Assembly (NCBI GenBank): GCA_022843385.1
Contig: JALHNT010000002.1
Location: forward strand, 1 to 64,000
Length of the DNA: 64,000 nt
Direction: 5' to 3'
Origin: Anaerolineae bacterium
Lineage (GTDB): Bacteria; Chloroflexota; Anaerolineae; Aggregatilineales; Phototrophicaceae
Part shown: positions 43,566 through 51,685 of the stretch, one piece after another
Position numbering within the stretch: the stretch's first letter is position 1
Layout of the letters: each line of letters begins with the position of its first letter
Position numbers and translations under genes: made by a program
The notes under the pieces: model-generated
The model's input: only the letters and a program-made list of their open reading frames with translations
Told to the model about the DNA's origin: nothing
Databases searched by the model: none

Positions 43566-45497
43566 ATGCATCCGAACGATATTCAACGAAAACTGAAGCG
43601 CATCCTCTTGAATGTTGCCAAGCCGGGTCGGTACGTTGGCGGCGAATTTAACAGCATCCGCAAAGACTGGGACGGGATCGACCTCAAGGTCGCCCTCGCC
43701 TTCCCCGACATTTATGACCTGGGCATGTCCAATCTGGGCATCATGATCCTCTATCAACAGATCAATGACCAGTCCGACATGCTGGCCGAGCGCGTGTTCG
43801 CCCCCTGGGTTGATCTGGAAGAGCAGATGCGCCACCAGGCCATCCCGCTCTACTCGCTCGAAACCCACCATTCTATCCGCGAGTTCGACCTCATCGGCTT
43901 CAGCCTGCCATACGAGCAATTGTATACCAATGTCCTGAACATGCTTGATCTTTCCGGGATGCCGGTGCGCAGTCAGGATCGCGACTCCAGCTACCCGCTG
44001 GTCATCGCTGGCGGACATGCCTGCTTCAACCCGGAGCCGATGGCCGATTTCATCGATGCCTTCGTCATCGGTGAAGGCGAAGAGATCATCATCGAAGTCG
44101 CGCGTACCTTACAGACCATGCGCGGCGCGAGTCGTACCGAGCAACTCCGCGCCATCGCCCGTATCCAGGGGATGTACGTCCCCCGCTTCTATGATGTCGA
44201 TTATCATCCCGATGGCACGGTTGCCAGCATCACGCCGAACATGCCGGAAGCCCCCAACCGCGTGTTGAAGCGTATCGTGCCGGTGCTGCCCAAACCCTTC
44301 ACCAAATTCCTGGTGCCGAACATCGACACCGTGCACAACCGCGCCCCCATCGAGATCATGCGCGGCTGCACGCGCGGCTGCCGCTTCTGTCATGCCGGGA
44401 TGATTACCCGCCCGGTGCGCGAACGTCCGGTACCAGAGGTGATGGAAGCCATTGGCGAGATCATCGCCAACACCGGCTTTGAGGAGATCAGCCTGCTCAG
44501 TCTGTCGTCATCCGATTACGTTTATGTCCACGAGCTGGTGGACGCCGTTCATGCGCAATACCATGACTCCGGCCTCAGCCTCAGCCTGCCCAGCCTGCGT
44601 ATCGAAAGCACCAGCGCCGATCTGCTGGATAAACTGGGTGACACTCGCCGCGCCGGTTTCACCTTTGCACCGGAAGCCGCCACTGAACGGATGCGCGACA
44701 TCATCAACAAGTCTGTGCCAGATGTGCAGGTCTTGGAAGCCGCCCGCGCGGTGTATTCACGCGGCTGGCGCACCATCAAGCTCTACTTCATGATCGGCCA
44801 TCCCGAAGAAACGCTGGACGATGTGCAGGCCATCGTCAACCTGTGCAAGGCCGTCCTGAAAGAAGGTCAGAAGCTGATTGGCGGTAAAGCCAACCTGAAT
44901 GTGGGCGTCAGCACCTTCATCCCCAAAGCCCATACGCCCTTCCAGTGGGTGCCACAGGATACCCATGTGCAGGTGCGCGAAAAGCTGCACTTGCTCCAGA
45001 ACCAGCTTCGCGGACAAGGGCTGCACCTGCGTTACAACAACATTGCTGAGAGCGACTTCGAGGGCTTCATGGCGCGCGGGGATCGTCGCCTGGGTCGGGT
45101 GATTCACACGGCCTGGCAGATGGGCTGCAAGTTCGATGCCTGGAACGATATGCATCATCATGACCTGTGGCTGCAAGCCTTCGCCGAACATGATTTATCG
45201 CCGGCCTTCTACACCCACCGCGAACGCGCTATCGGCGAAGTCTTCCCCTGGGATCACATCGACGCTGCCGTGCATAAGAAGTTCCTGATCGACGACTACC
45301 TGATGAGCATCAAGGGCGAGACCCGCGTGGACTGCCGTGACCAGTGTTTTGCCTGCGGTATCCTGCCCAAGTTCAAGCAGGAGCGCTCAGAAACCGAAGC
45401 GATGGACTGGGAATGCCCGCCGGTCAAACCGATCAGTGAGCGTAAACGTGCCGCAAACGCGGGTGATCGCCAGCCGAACGTCACGCTGGTCGGCTGA
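43566..45497 (+). CDS. TIGR03960-type radical SAM protein
   Basis: 643 residues. The first ~250 residues carry the B12-binding-like Rossmann region (DIYDLGMSNLGIMILY, IAGGHACFNPEPMADF). The [4Fe-4S]/SAM cysteines are Cys268, Cys272 and Cys275 in GCTRGCRFC. A C-terminal metal-binding part follows, with CRDQCFACG near the end. This family is usually joined to the DUF2344 protein, here encoded 4.8 kb upstream. Its reaction is not known; links to RNA modification have been suggested from context. The MHPND start has GGGGA 8 bases upstream. Confidence 0.9.
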   Translation: MHPNDIQRKLKRILLNVAKPGRYVGGEFNSIRKDWDGIDLKVALAFPDIYDLGMSNLGIMILYQQINDQSDMLAERVFAPWVDLEEQMRHQAIPLYSLETHHSIREFDLIGFSLPYEQLYTNVLNMLDLSGMPVRSQDRDSSYPLVIAGGHACFNPEPMADFIDAFVIGEGEEIIIEVARTLQTMRGASRTEQLRAIARIQGMYVPRFYDVDYHPDGTVASITPNMPEAPNRVLKRIVPVLPKPFTKFLVPNIDTVHNRAPIEIMRGCTRGCRFCHAGMITRPVRERPVPEVMEAIGEIIANTGFEEISLLSLSSSDYVYVHELVDAVHAQYHDSGLSLSLPSLRIESTSADLLDKLGDTRRAGFTFAPEAATERMRDIINKSVPDVQVLEAARAVYSRGWRTIKLYFMIGHPEETLDDVQAIVNLCKAVLKEGQKLIGGKANLNVGVSTFIPKAHTPFQWVPQDTHVQVREKLHLLQNQLRGQGLHLRYNNIAESDFEGFMARGDRRLGRVIHTAWQMGCKFDAWNDMHHHDLWLQAFAEHDLSPAFYTHRERAIGEVFPWDHIDAAVHKKFLIDDYLMSIKGETRVDCRDQCFACGILPKFKQERSETEAMDWECPPVKPISERKRAANAGDRQPNVTLVG

Positions 45498-45892
45498 TGG
45501 AGACGCGCACGCTGTTTCGTCCGGTTGGTTTAAAGGAACTCGAACTCATTCAGGCCAGCGGCAGTCGAGCTTTCCCGCCCCGACTGCCGGAACAACCGTA
45601 TTTCTATCCCGTACTCAACAGCGAGTATGCAGTCCAGATCGCCCGCGATTGGAATACCCAGGACGAGCGTTCTGGCTATTGCGGTTTTGTGACCCGCTTT
45701 GCAGTCGATGCCCGCTATCTCAGTCGGTTTGAGGAACAGACAGTCGGCGCAGCGATGCATCGTGAACTCTGGATTCCAGCCGAGCAACTTGCTGAGTTCA
45801 ACGCCCATATCAACGGTCTAATCGAGGTCATCGCCGCGTTTTACGGGGATGCATTTCAAGGCGAAAAACGATACCAGACGAATCGCGAATAG
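45497..45892 (+). CDS. Conserved protein of unknown function
   Basis: 131 residues, soluble, with a well conserved look (FPPRLPEQPYFYPVLNSEYA, IARDWNTQDERSGYCGFVTRF, LWIPAEQLAEFN). I recall similar proteins carried in databases under the label ADP-ribosylation/crystallin J1, but I see no such catalytic motif. The start overlaps the radical SAM stop (TGATG). Ends just before a bidirectional terminator. Confidence 0.75.
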   Translation: METRTLFRPVGLKELELIQASGSRAFPPRLPEQPYFYPVLNSEYAVQIARDWNTQDERSGYCGFVTRFAVDARYLSRFEEQTVGAAMHRELWIPAEQLAEFNAHINGLIEVIAAFYGDAFQGEKRYQTNRE

Positions 45893-45910
45893 CTCCAGCA
45901 GGATAGAAAT

Positions 45911-45938
45911 ATCCCCCAGCAAGTCGTGGGGGATTTTC
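45911..45938. terminator. Bidirectional terminator
   Basis: 8-bp stem ATCCCCCA/TGGGGGAT with an 8-base loop, T-run on the plus side and a mixed AT-run on the minus side. It lies between the convergent ends of the 45497 gene and the flotillin gene. Confidence 0.75.
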
Positions 45939-45958
45939 ATGTGTGAGCGTTTCAGGGC

Positions 45959-47476
45959 TTACGTCTTGCTCGGTTTATCCGGGCTGCTTACCTGCTCGGC
46001 CAAACTGTCCATATCTGCCGATTGCAACCGGCGCACCAACTGCGCCACGCGCTCCATTGTGTTGGCGAAATCGTCGCCGCTGAGGGCTTCAACCTTGGCG
46101 CGGAACATCTCCGCCACTTCCGGGATGCTCAACAGCATATCCATGAACGTGTTGTTCGTCCCGCTGCCATTGCTGCCCCCGCCAAACTGCACCACCCGCA
46201 CATTGCCACCCAGCCCGGCCAGCGCGTTGGCAATCGCCTGTGCCTTTTCGACTTCGGCGCGCGTCACCTGCTCGACGATGAACTGGCGCAGGTTGATCGA
46301 GTCTTCAGCCGCCGTCGCAGCCGCGATCTCGCGCCGGCCTTCAGCTTCCGCCAGCAATCCGGCCTTCACGCCTTCGGCTTCGGCCAGCTTTTGTGCCTGG
46401 GTCGCCGCGGCCATCTCGCGCAGACCTTCAGCTTCCGCCACCAGCCGCGCTTTTTCTGACTCAGCCTCAGCCACTTTTTGCGCCTGCAACGCCACCGCCT
46501 GAGCGCGCCCCGCGCGTTCTGTCGCTTCGCCATCAGCCTCAGCCCGTTTGCGCGTCGCCTGCGCGGCGGCTTCCGCCTCAATCTCAATTCGACGCCGTTC
46601 GGCCTCAGCGCGGATTTCCGCCGCCTGTCGCGCTGATCGCGCCGGCACCAGGACTTCGGCTTCCTGCTGCTGCTCCACCGCCAGCGCCCGCTTCTGCTGG
46701 ACTTCCTGCTCGGCCACGGCCTTCTCAATATCGACGCGCCGCAGCACTTCGACTTCACGCAGACTCAGGGCTTCGCGCTGTGCCAGGATTTCACGTTCGG
46801 CATCCAGTTCGGCCTGCTCAGCGGTTCGTTTGGCATCTGCCGCTTTGACGCGGGCTTCCCGTTCGGCATCCGCCTGGGCAATCGTCGCGTCGCGCTTGAT
46901 CGCGGCAATCTGTGGCGCGGCCATCGCTTCCAGATACCCCTGATTATCCTTGATCTCTTCAATACCCATCGAGATGATGCGAACGCCCATCGCCGTCACA
47001 TCATCGGCTGCCAGGTCTTGCACCCGTTGCACAAAATCATCACGATCCCGATGAATCGCCTCAACGCTCATCTGGCCGACGATAGCGCGGAAGTTAGCGC
47101 TCAACGTTTCCAGAATCACCTTCTGGATTTCGTCGCGCTTCTTGTCGAGGAAGGCGCGCGCTGCCGTCTTCAAGGCTTCCTGCGACCCATCAATCTGCAC
47201 CTGCGCCACCCAGTCCAGTTGGATTGGAACGCCGCTGACGGTGTAGACCTCATCTTTCTCGGTCTTGATGGTCATGATCGTCACATCGAGATTCTTGTAG
47301 GTTTCCAGAACCGGTATGACGAATGTACCGCCACTGGTGACATACCGCGGTGCGCCCCGCCCATAGATGACCATCACCTGATTGGGTGGAACACGATGGT
47401 AATAGCGCACGATGATGGCGATGAACATCAAAACGATGACGGCGATTACAAGGGGTAGAATTAATTCCGGGGGCAT
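45959..47476 (-). CDS. floT: Flotillin-like SPFH protein
   Basis: 505 residues. One N-terminal membrane helix (LILPLVIAVIVLMFIAIIV) leads into the SPFH/PHB domain (about residues 25-190, starting VPPNQVMVIYGRG). A very long Ala/Glu/Arg-rich coiled coil (about 190-400, with repeated AEAEG) and a Gly-rich tail follow. These scaffolds organise functional membrane microdomains. AAGGAG lies 5 bases before the ATG. It follows the NfeD-like gene by 15 bases; that pairing is the normal bacterial arrangement. Confidence 0.92.
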   Translation of the reverse strand: MPPELILPLVIAVIVLMFIAIIVRYYHRVPPNQVMVIYGRGAPRYVTSGGTFVIPVLETYKNLDVTIMTIKTEKDEVYTVSGVPIQLDWVAQVQIDGSQEALKTAARAFLDKKRDEIQKVILETLSANFRAIVGQMSVEAIHRDRDDFVQRVQDLAADDVTAMGVRIISMGIEEIKDNQGYLEAMAAPQIAAIKRDATIAQADAEREARVKAADAKRTAEQAELDAEREILAQREALSLREVEVLRRVDIEKAVAEQEVQQKRALAVEQQQEAEVLVPARSARQAAEIRAEAERRRIEIEAEAAAQATRKRAEADGEATERAGRAQAVALQAQKVAEAESEKARLVAEAEGLREMAAATQAQKLAEAEGVKAGLLAEAEGRREIAAATAAEDSINLRQFIVEQVTRAEVEKAQAIANALAGLGGNVRVVQFGGGSNGSGTNNTFMDMLLSIPEVAEMFRAKVEALSGDDFANTMERVAQLVRRLQSADMDSLAEQVSSPDKPSKT

Positions 47477-47491
47477 GGTCGCTCCTTTCGA

Positions 47492-48010
47492 CTATGAACG
47501 CTTCTTCTTGACGCGCAGGACACGGCCATCGACATCGACGATTTCCACCACATCGCCACGTTGCAGCGCCGCGCCGTTGATTTCCTTCACGGCATATTTG
47601 ATGATGGTATCGGCCTCGACCATCACTTCCCCTGTCTTGCCAGGCGGGCTATCAATCGTCACGCGCCCGCTCTGACCGATCAGATCTTCGCTGGAAAATG
47701 TCACCGGGGCGCTCTGCTGCTTACGGACGAAGCGCAGCACTTCCATGCCCACCCGCCCCAGCACCACACCGACCGCCAACGCCGCGATCAAGGTCAGGAT
47801 CGGATTCCATTGGAGCAGCGATCCGGTCAGTCCCAGTGCGCCGAACCCGGCCATGAACACCGCCACCAGGCTGCAACCCAATCCATCCAGATCAGCCGCG
47901 CCGAACGCGCCATCGACGTTGATGAAATCCAGCGCGTCCGTCAGCCCAACAATGCTCAGGACAATGTACAACAGACCCGCCAGCATGATGCCAGCAAACA
48001 GGAATTCCAT
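47492..48010 (-). CDS. NfeD-like membrane protein
   Basis: 172 residues. Three hydrophobic stretches (about residues 3-22, 45-65, 70-88) are followed by the C-terminal OB-fold domain of NfeD proteins (about 110-170: LIGQSGRVTIDSPPGKTGEVMV, GDVVEIVDVDGRVLRV). NfeD proteins partner with flotillins. First gene of the two-gene unit. Confidence 0.88.
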   Translation of the reverse strand: MEFLFAGIMLAGLLYIVLSIVGLTDALDFINVDGAFGAADLDGLGCSLVAVFMAGFGALGLTGSLLQWNPILTLIAALAVGVVLGRVGMEVLRFVRKQQSAPVTFSSEDLIGQSGRVTIDSPPGKTGEVMVEADTIIKYAVKEINGAALQRGDVVEIVDVDGRVLRVKKKRS

Positions 48011-48066
48011 GTCACCTTATTCCCGTAAACAACACCCCCATTGTACAAAAATGCCCCGCGAAAAAT

Positions 48067-48084
48067 CCCCCAATGATTAGGGGG
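48067..48084 (-). terminator. Terminator of the phosphotriesterase-like gene
   Basis: CCCCC/GGGGG stem around an 8-base loop that overlaps the stop codon, followed on the minus strand by ATTTTTC. Short stem but good U-tract. Confidence 0.6.
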
Positions 48085-49021
48085 CTGAGGCAAAGGCCAT
48101 CGCCCGCGCCGGATTGGTGACCGTCAATTGGTGAATGGTCGCATCATCAATCCCGTGCGCCTTGAGTTCTGGGATGAAGGTCTCGATCAACGCCGTATAA
48201 CCGCGCACCCCGTCAGCCGGCATGCCACCGGGACGCCCCGGCTCATACCAACCGGCATCGTGCGACAACAGCAGATGATCCGCCCACCCCGCCTCCAGCA
48301 AATCCAGCACCGAACGCAGCAGCGCCGCCGGAGGATGCCAGTTCACCGCACCAATCGCATCAAATTCCAGGTAGATACCGCGCCGCGCCGCTTCAATATG
48401 GATACCCATGTCCAACTCGGTATGGGCATGAATCCAGATGAAGCGCGTCATGTCGTGTCCGGCGGCATCCAGCACATCCAGAATCCGCAGCGCGGCTGCC
48501 CCGCCAATCGTGTGACACCCCACCATCGCCCCCGTCGCCCGGCTGGTCATGACGGCGGCGCGTAAATTCCGAACCTCCAGCGGCGTAGGCCCATCGTCCA
48601 TCACCGCCACCTTGATGAACCCGGCACGGCTGTCGGTGCCATCAATGCCCTGTGTGATCTCGGCTGTCCATTCCTGAGCCAATTGCTCTGCGGTGTGATT
48701 GAGCTTGTCGGCAGGTGTGAACGACTCCTTGTAGATGCCGGTTGGTGCCAAAATATGGATGGGCGTCAGGTCAGCCAGATGGCGCAGCGCGGCGATGTTG
48801 CGTCCTACTCCGGTTGGGGCGCAGTCCACAATCGCCGTCACCCCCAGCCCATGAGCCTGGTCGAGATAGGGCTTCATCAATTGACCGACTTCTACCGGAT
48901 CACCTTCGCCGTAACCGGGTGTAGCTGGCCCGCGTAAATCGACAAACAGATGCTCGTGGGGCAGGATCAGCCCCAACGTCTCAACCGGCACATCGCCCTT
49001 GACTGTCCGAATGAATGCCAT
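48077..49021 (-). CDS. Phosphotriesterase-family metal-dependent hydrolase
   Basis: 314-residue TIM-barrel of the PTE/lactonase group. The metal ligands are all in place: HEHLF (first strand, HxH), the carbamylated Lys in FIKVAV, GCHT, IHAHTE and LSHDAGW. Members hydrolyse lactones, organophosphates or phosphorylated sugar lactones; the loops that decide this cannot be read here. It stands alone, ending at its own terminator. Confidence 0.9.
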   Translation of the reverse strand: MAFIRTVKGDVPVETLGLILPHEHLFVDLRGPATPGYGEGDPVEVGQLMKPYLDQAHGLGVTAIVDCAPTGVGRNIAALRHLADLTPIHILAPTGIYKESFTPADKLNHTAEQLAQEWTAEITQGIDGTDSRAGFIKVAVMDDGPTPLEVRNLRAAVMTSRATGAMVGCHTIGGAAALRILDVLDAAGHDMTRFIWIHAHTELDMGIHIEAARRGIYLEFDAIGAVNWHPPAALLRSVLDLLEAGWADHLLLSHDAGWYEPGRPGGMPADGVRGYTALIETFIPELKAHGIDDATIHQLTVTNPARAMAFASAP

Positions 49022-49098
49022 CGTTCTCGCTCCCTCACATGCGCTGGATTATCCCGTCCCACTGAAGCCGAAGTGTATACGCTCCCTCTTCATTCTGC

Positions 49099-49104
49099 TA
49101 TAAT
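49099..49104 (+). promoter_or_regulatory. -10 box of the MurA-like gene
   Basis: Perfect TATAAT 25 bases before the ATG; the -35 region is weak. Confidence 0.45.
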
Positions 49105-49128
49105 CCCGCCGCACACTCGGAGATGATT

Positions 49129-50391
49129 ATGCGGATTCGCGTCGAAGGTAAACATCCTCTCAATGGGGTCTATCATCCCTCTGGCAGCACCAACGCGGCA
49201 ATGGCGCTGCTGGCGGCAGCCCTGCTCACCGACCAACCGGTGACTCTGGACAACATGCCGCATACCATCAACCTGCAAGCCATGTTGGCCGTAGCCGAAA
49301 AGCTGGGGTCGAAGCTGGAGTGGGTTGATCCCCACACCCTTCGTCTTCAAACCGAGCAGGTAACCCGCCGCACCCTGACGCTGGCCGATACCAACGGCCT
49401 CGTCGGCATGATGCTCTACCTGCCCGCCATGCTCTGCCGCCGTCAGCATATCCGCATCGAGATCGACTTTCCCCTCAACCGTATCCGGACGCATCTGGAA
49501 GCCCTGCGCGATCTAGGTATCGATGTCATCACCAGCAGTGGGGCGATTGAGTGCCGCGCCGCCTACTGGGAACGCAAAGAGATCATCCTGTCGCAGACCA
49601 GCGTCACCGCCACCGCTATTGTGATGATGTTGGCAACGCGGCTGGGTAAGGAGACGCTCATCCACAACGCAGCCTGTGAGCCGCATGTGCAGGAACTGGC
49701 GCATCTGCTGTGTGAGATGGGCGCTCACATTGAGGGCATTGGCTCCAACCTGCTGCGGGTGATTGGTCTTGACCGGCTAGAAGGCGCAGCAGTCACCATC
49801 GGTCCCGACCACATCGAGGCGGCCAGCGTTGCCGTCATCGGTGCGCTCTGCGGCGGACGCATTCAGATCAACAACACGCGGCGAGCCGATCTGCCGATGA
49901 TCACCAAGACCTATCGTCAGCTTGGCATTCAATTGGATGTCGACGACGACACCATTTATGTCCCTAAACATGAGACGCTGACGCTCTCCACCCGCGAGGA
50001 AGACGCTGATCTCTCGGTGGAAAGCGCTCCCTGGCCGGCCTTCCCGTCCGATCTGGTCGCCATCGCCACGGTGATTGCGACTCAGGCGCGAGGAACGACT
50101 CTGGTACATGAGAAGCTGTTCAACAACCGCCTGCTGTTCGTCGATAAACTCAAGGCCATGGGCGCTCAGATCGTCCTGTGTGATCCTCACCGCGCCATTG
50201 TCGTTGGCCCGACGCCACTCCACGCCATCTACATGGATACACCCGATGTTCGTGCGGGGTTGGCGATGCTAGCCGCCGCGCTGATTGCCAGAGGTGAATC
50301 GACCATCGACAACGCTCAGGCTATCGAACGCACCTTTGCCAGCGTGCTGACCAAACTGCAAGCGCTCGGCGCAGCCATCACCATCGAGTGA
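49129..50391 (+). CDS. MurA/EPSP-synthase-fold protein lacking key MurA residues
   Basis: 420 residues that align with UDP-GlcNAc 1-carboxyvinyltransferase from end to end. The family's GAKNAALP reads GSTNAAMA, so the Lys22 equivalent is Thr21. The loop with catalytic Cys115 (GGCxIGxRPxDLH in the family) is shorter and has no Cys (DFPLNRIRTH). The Arg of TMRAS is also missing. The Asp305 equivalent (FPSDL) and the Arg397 equivalent (DVRAG) are kept. It may bind a related substrate or regulate, rather than perform the normal first step of peptidoglycan synthesis. GGAG lies 6 bases before this ATG; one two codons earlier is too close to that site. It is followed at once by a hydrolase gene. Confidence 0.82.
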   Translation: MRIRVEGKHPLNGVYHPSGSTNAAMALLAAALLTDQPVTLDNMPHTINLQAMLAVAEKLGSKLEWVDPHTLRLQTEQVTRRTLTLADTNGLVGMMLYLPAMLCRRQHIRIEIDFPLNRIRTHLEALRDLGIDVITSSGAIECRAAYWERKEIILSQTSVTATAIVMMLATRLGKETLIHNAACEPHVQELAHLLCEMGAHIEGIGSNLLRVIGLDRLEGAAVTIGPDHIEAASVAVIGALCGGRIQINNTRRADLPMITKTYRQLGIQLDVDDDTIYVPKHETLTLSTREEDADLSVESAPWPAFPSDLVAIATVIATQARGTTLVHEKLFNNRLLFVDKLKAMGAQIVLCDPHRAIVVGPTPLHAIYMDTPDVRAGLAMLAAALIARGESTIDNAQAIERTFASVLTKLQALGAAITIE

Positions 50392-50393
50392 GC

Positions 50394-51182
50394 ATGTCCA
50401 CTACCCCACCCATCAGCTTCACCACTATTCAGGGAGTTCGAACGGCTCAGGCGATTGCCGGCGAGGGAAAACCCGTCATCCTGCTGCACGGCTGGGGCGC
50501 GAACATCGGTCTGGTCTGGCCGCTGGCGGAACGGCTCATCCCACTGGGCTACCGCTGCTATGCTCCCGACCTGCCGGGCTTCGGCCAGAGTGACCAGCCG
50601 CCAGCCGTCTGGTCTGTTCATGACTATGTGAATTGGGTCATCGCCTATCTGGATGCCTATGACCTCCATCAGGTCTACCTGTTTGGACATTCCTTCGGAG
50701 GACGGTTGGGGCTGGTGTTGGGGGCGAAGCATTCCGACCGCCTGTTCAAAATCGCCCTGGCCGACAGCGCCGGAGTCCGCCCTAAACCCTCGACCAGTGG
50801 GCAAGTGCGGTTCAAAGTCTATCGCACCCTGTTGAATTTGCTCCAGACGCTCAGGCTGCAACCCCAGGCCGATGCTTTGCGTAATGCATATAGTCAGCGC
50901 TATGGTTCAGCCGACTACAAAGCGGTACAAGGGATCATGCGCGAGACGTTCGTCAAAGTGGTGAATGAAGACCTCCTGCCCTATGCCGCCCAGGTCAAAT
51001 GCTCCACCCTGCTCTTCTGGGGCGACGCCGATGCTGATACCCCATTGTGGCAGGGGCAGCTTCTGGAGATGACCATCCCCGATGCTGGCCTGGTGGTCTG
51101 GCAGGGAGCCGGTCATTACAGCTATCTCGAACGCCTCGCCGAGACAGCCCGCGTGATGGATCACTTCTTCTCGGCTGAATAA
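50394..51182 (+). CDS. Alpha/beta hydrolase
   Basis: 262 residues with the oxyanion HGWG segment, the nucleophile elbow GHSFGG, the acid Asp in WGDADADT and the catalytic His in GAGHYSYLE. That is a complete catalytic triad of the fold. The substrate is unknown. It starts 2 bases after the MurA-like stop (or overlaps it if GTG at 50388 is used). Confidence 0.88.
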   Translation: MSTTPPISFTTIQGVRTAQAIAGEGKPVILLHGWGANIGLVWPLAERLIPLGYRCYAPDLPGFGQSDQPPAVWSVHDYVNWVIAYLDAYDLHQVYLFGHSFGGRLGLVLGAKHSDRLFKIALADSAGVRPKPSTSGQVRFKVYRTLLNLLQTLRLQPQADALRNAYSQRYGSADYKAVQGIMRETFVKVVNEDLLPYAAQVKCSTLLFWGDADADTPLWQGQLLEMTIPDAGLVVWQGAGHYSYLERLAETARVMDHFFSAE

Positions 51183-51229
51183 AAGCGACCTGACCTGTGC
51201 TTCTCACTTGCTGAGGATAGATACTCTCT

Positions 51230-51616
51230 ATGCGAAACCTCGTCTTGCGAATTATCATCAATGCCATTGCCATCGCCATTGTGGCGGCGCTGGTACCCGG
51301 CATCCAACTGCTCAACGACTCGTTCGGCACACTGCTCATCATCGGTACCGTCTTCGGCATCATCAACGCCCTACTCAAACCGATCCTGACCGTCCTCACC
51401 TGCCCGCTGGTGATCCTGACGCTCGGCCTGTTCACCCTGGTCATCAATGCCATCCTGCTGCTCATCACCGCCAATTTCCTGCCGGAGCGCATCGCTATCG
51501 ACGGCTTCTGGCCGGCTTTGCTCGGCGGCATCATCATGAGCATCGTCAGCATGGTGCTGGAAGGCGTCTTCGGCCTCAAGGATGACGACGACAAGAAGAA
51601 GCGTGATCGTGATTGA
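51230..51616 (+). CDS. YvlD / phage-holin-4-2-like membrane protein
   Basis: 128 residues with four hydrophobic helices and the family pattern GTVFGIINALLKPILTVLTCPL then LGLFTLVINAILLLI, ending in a charged Asp/Lys tail. PF04020-type proteins occur in many non-phage contexts linked to envelope stress; no holin role is implied. GAGGA lies rather far (about 13 bases) from the ATG. Confidence 0.85.
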   Translation: MRNLVLRIIINAIAIAIVAALVPGIQLLNDSFGTLLIIGTVFGIINALLKPILTVLTCPLVILTLGLFTLVINAILLLITANFLPERIAIDGFWPALLGGIIMSIVSMVLEGVFGLKDDDDKKKRDRD

Positions 51617-51622
51617 CCGGCG

Positions 51623-51650
51623 CTGACAACTACCGCTTTTCCACTATAAT
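51623..51650 (+). promoter_or_regulatory. Promoter of the MurF-like gene
   Basis: CTGACA and a perfect TATAAT spaced by 16 bases, 36 bases before the ATG. Confidence 0.6.
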
Positions 51651-51685
51651 TCAGCCATTCGACTCGTGTTAAAGGCGGATGGCTG

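Noticed and set aside
51230..51616. Phage holin, hence a prophage remnant
   Set aside because: The family name comes from remote similarity. The gene lies in a cell-wall-like neighbourhood and no other phage gene is present.
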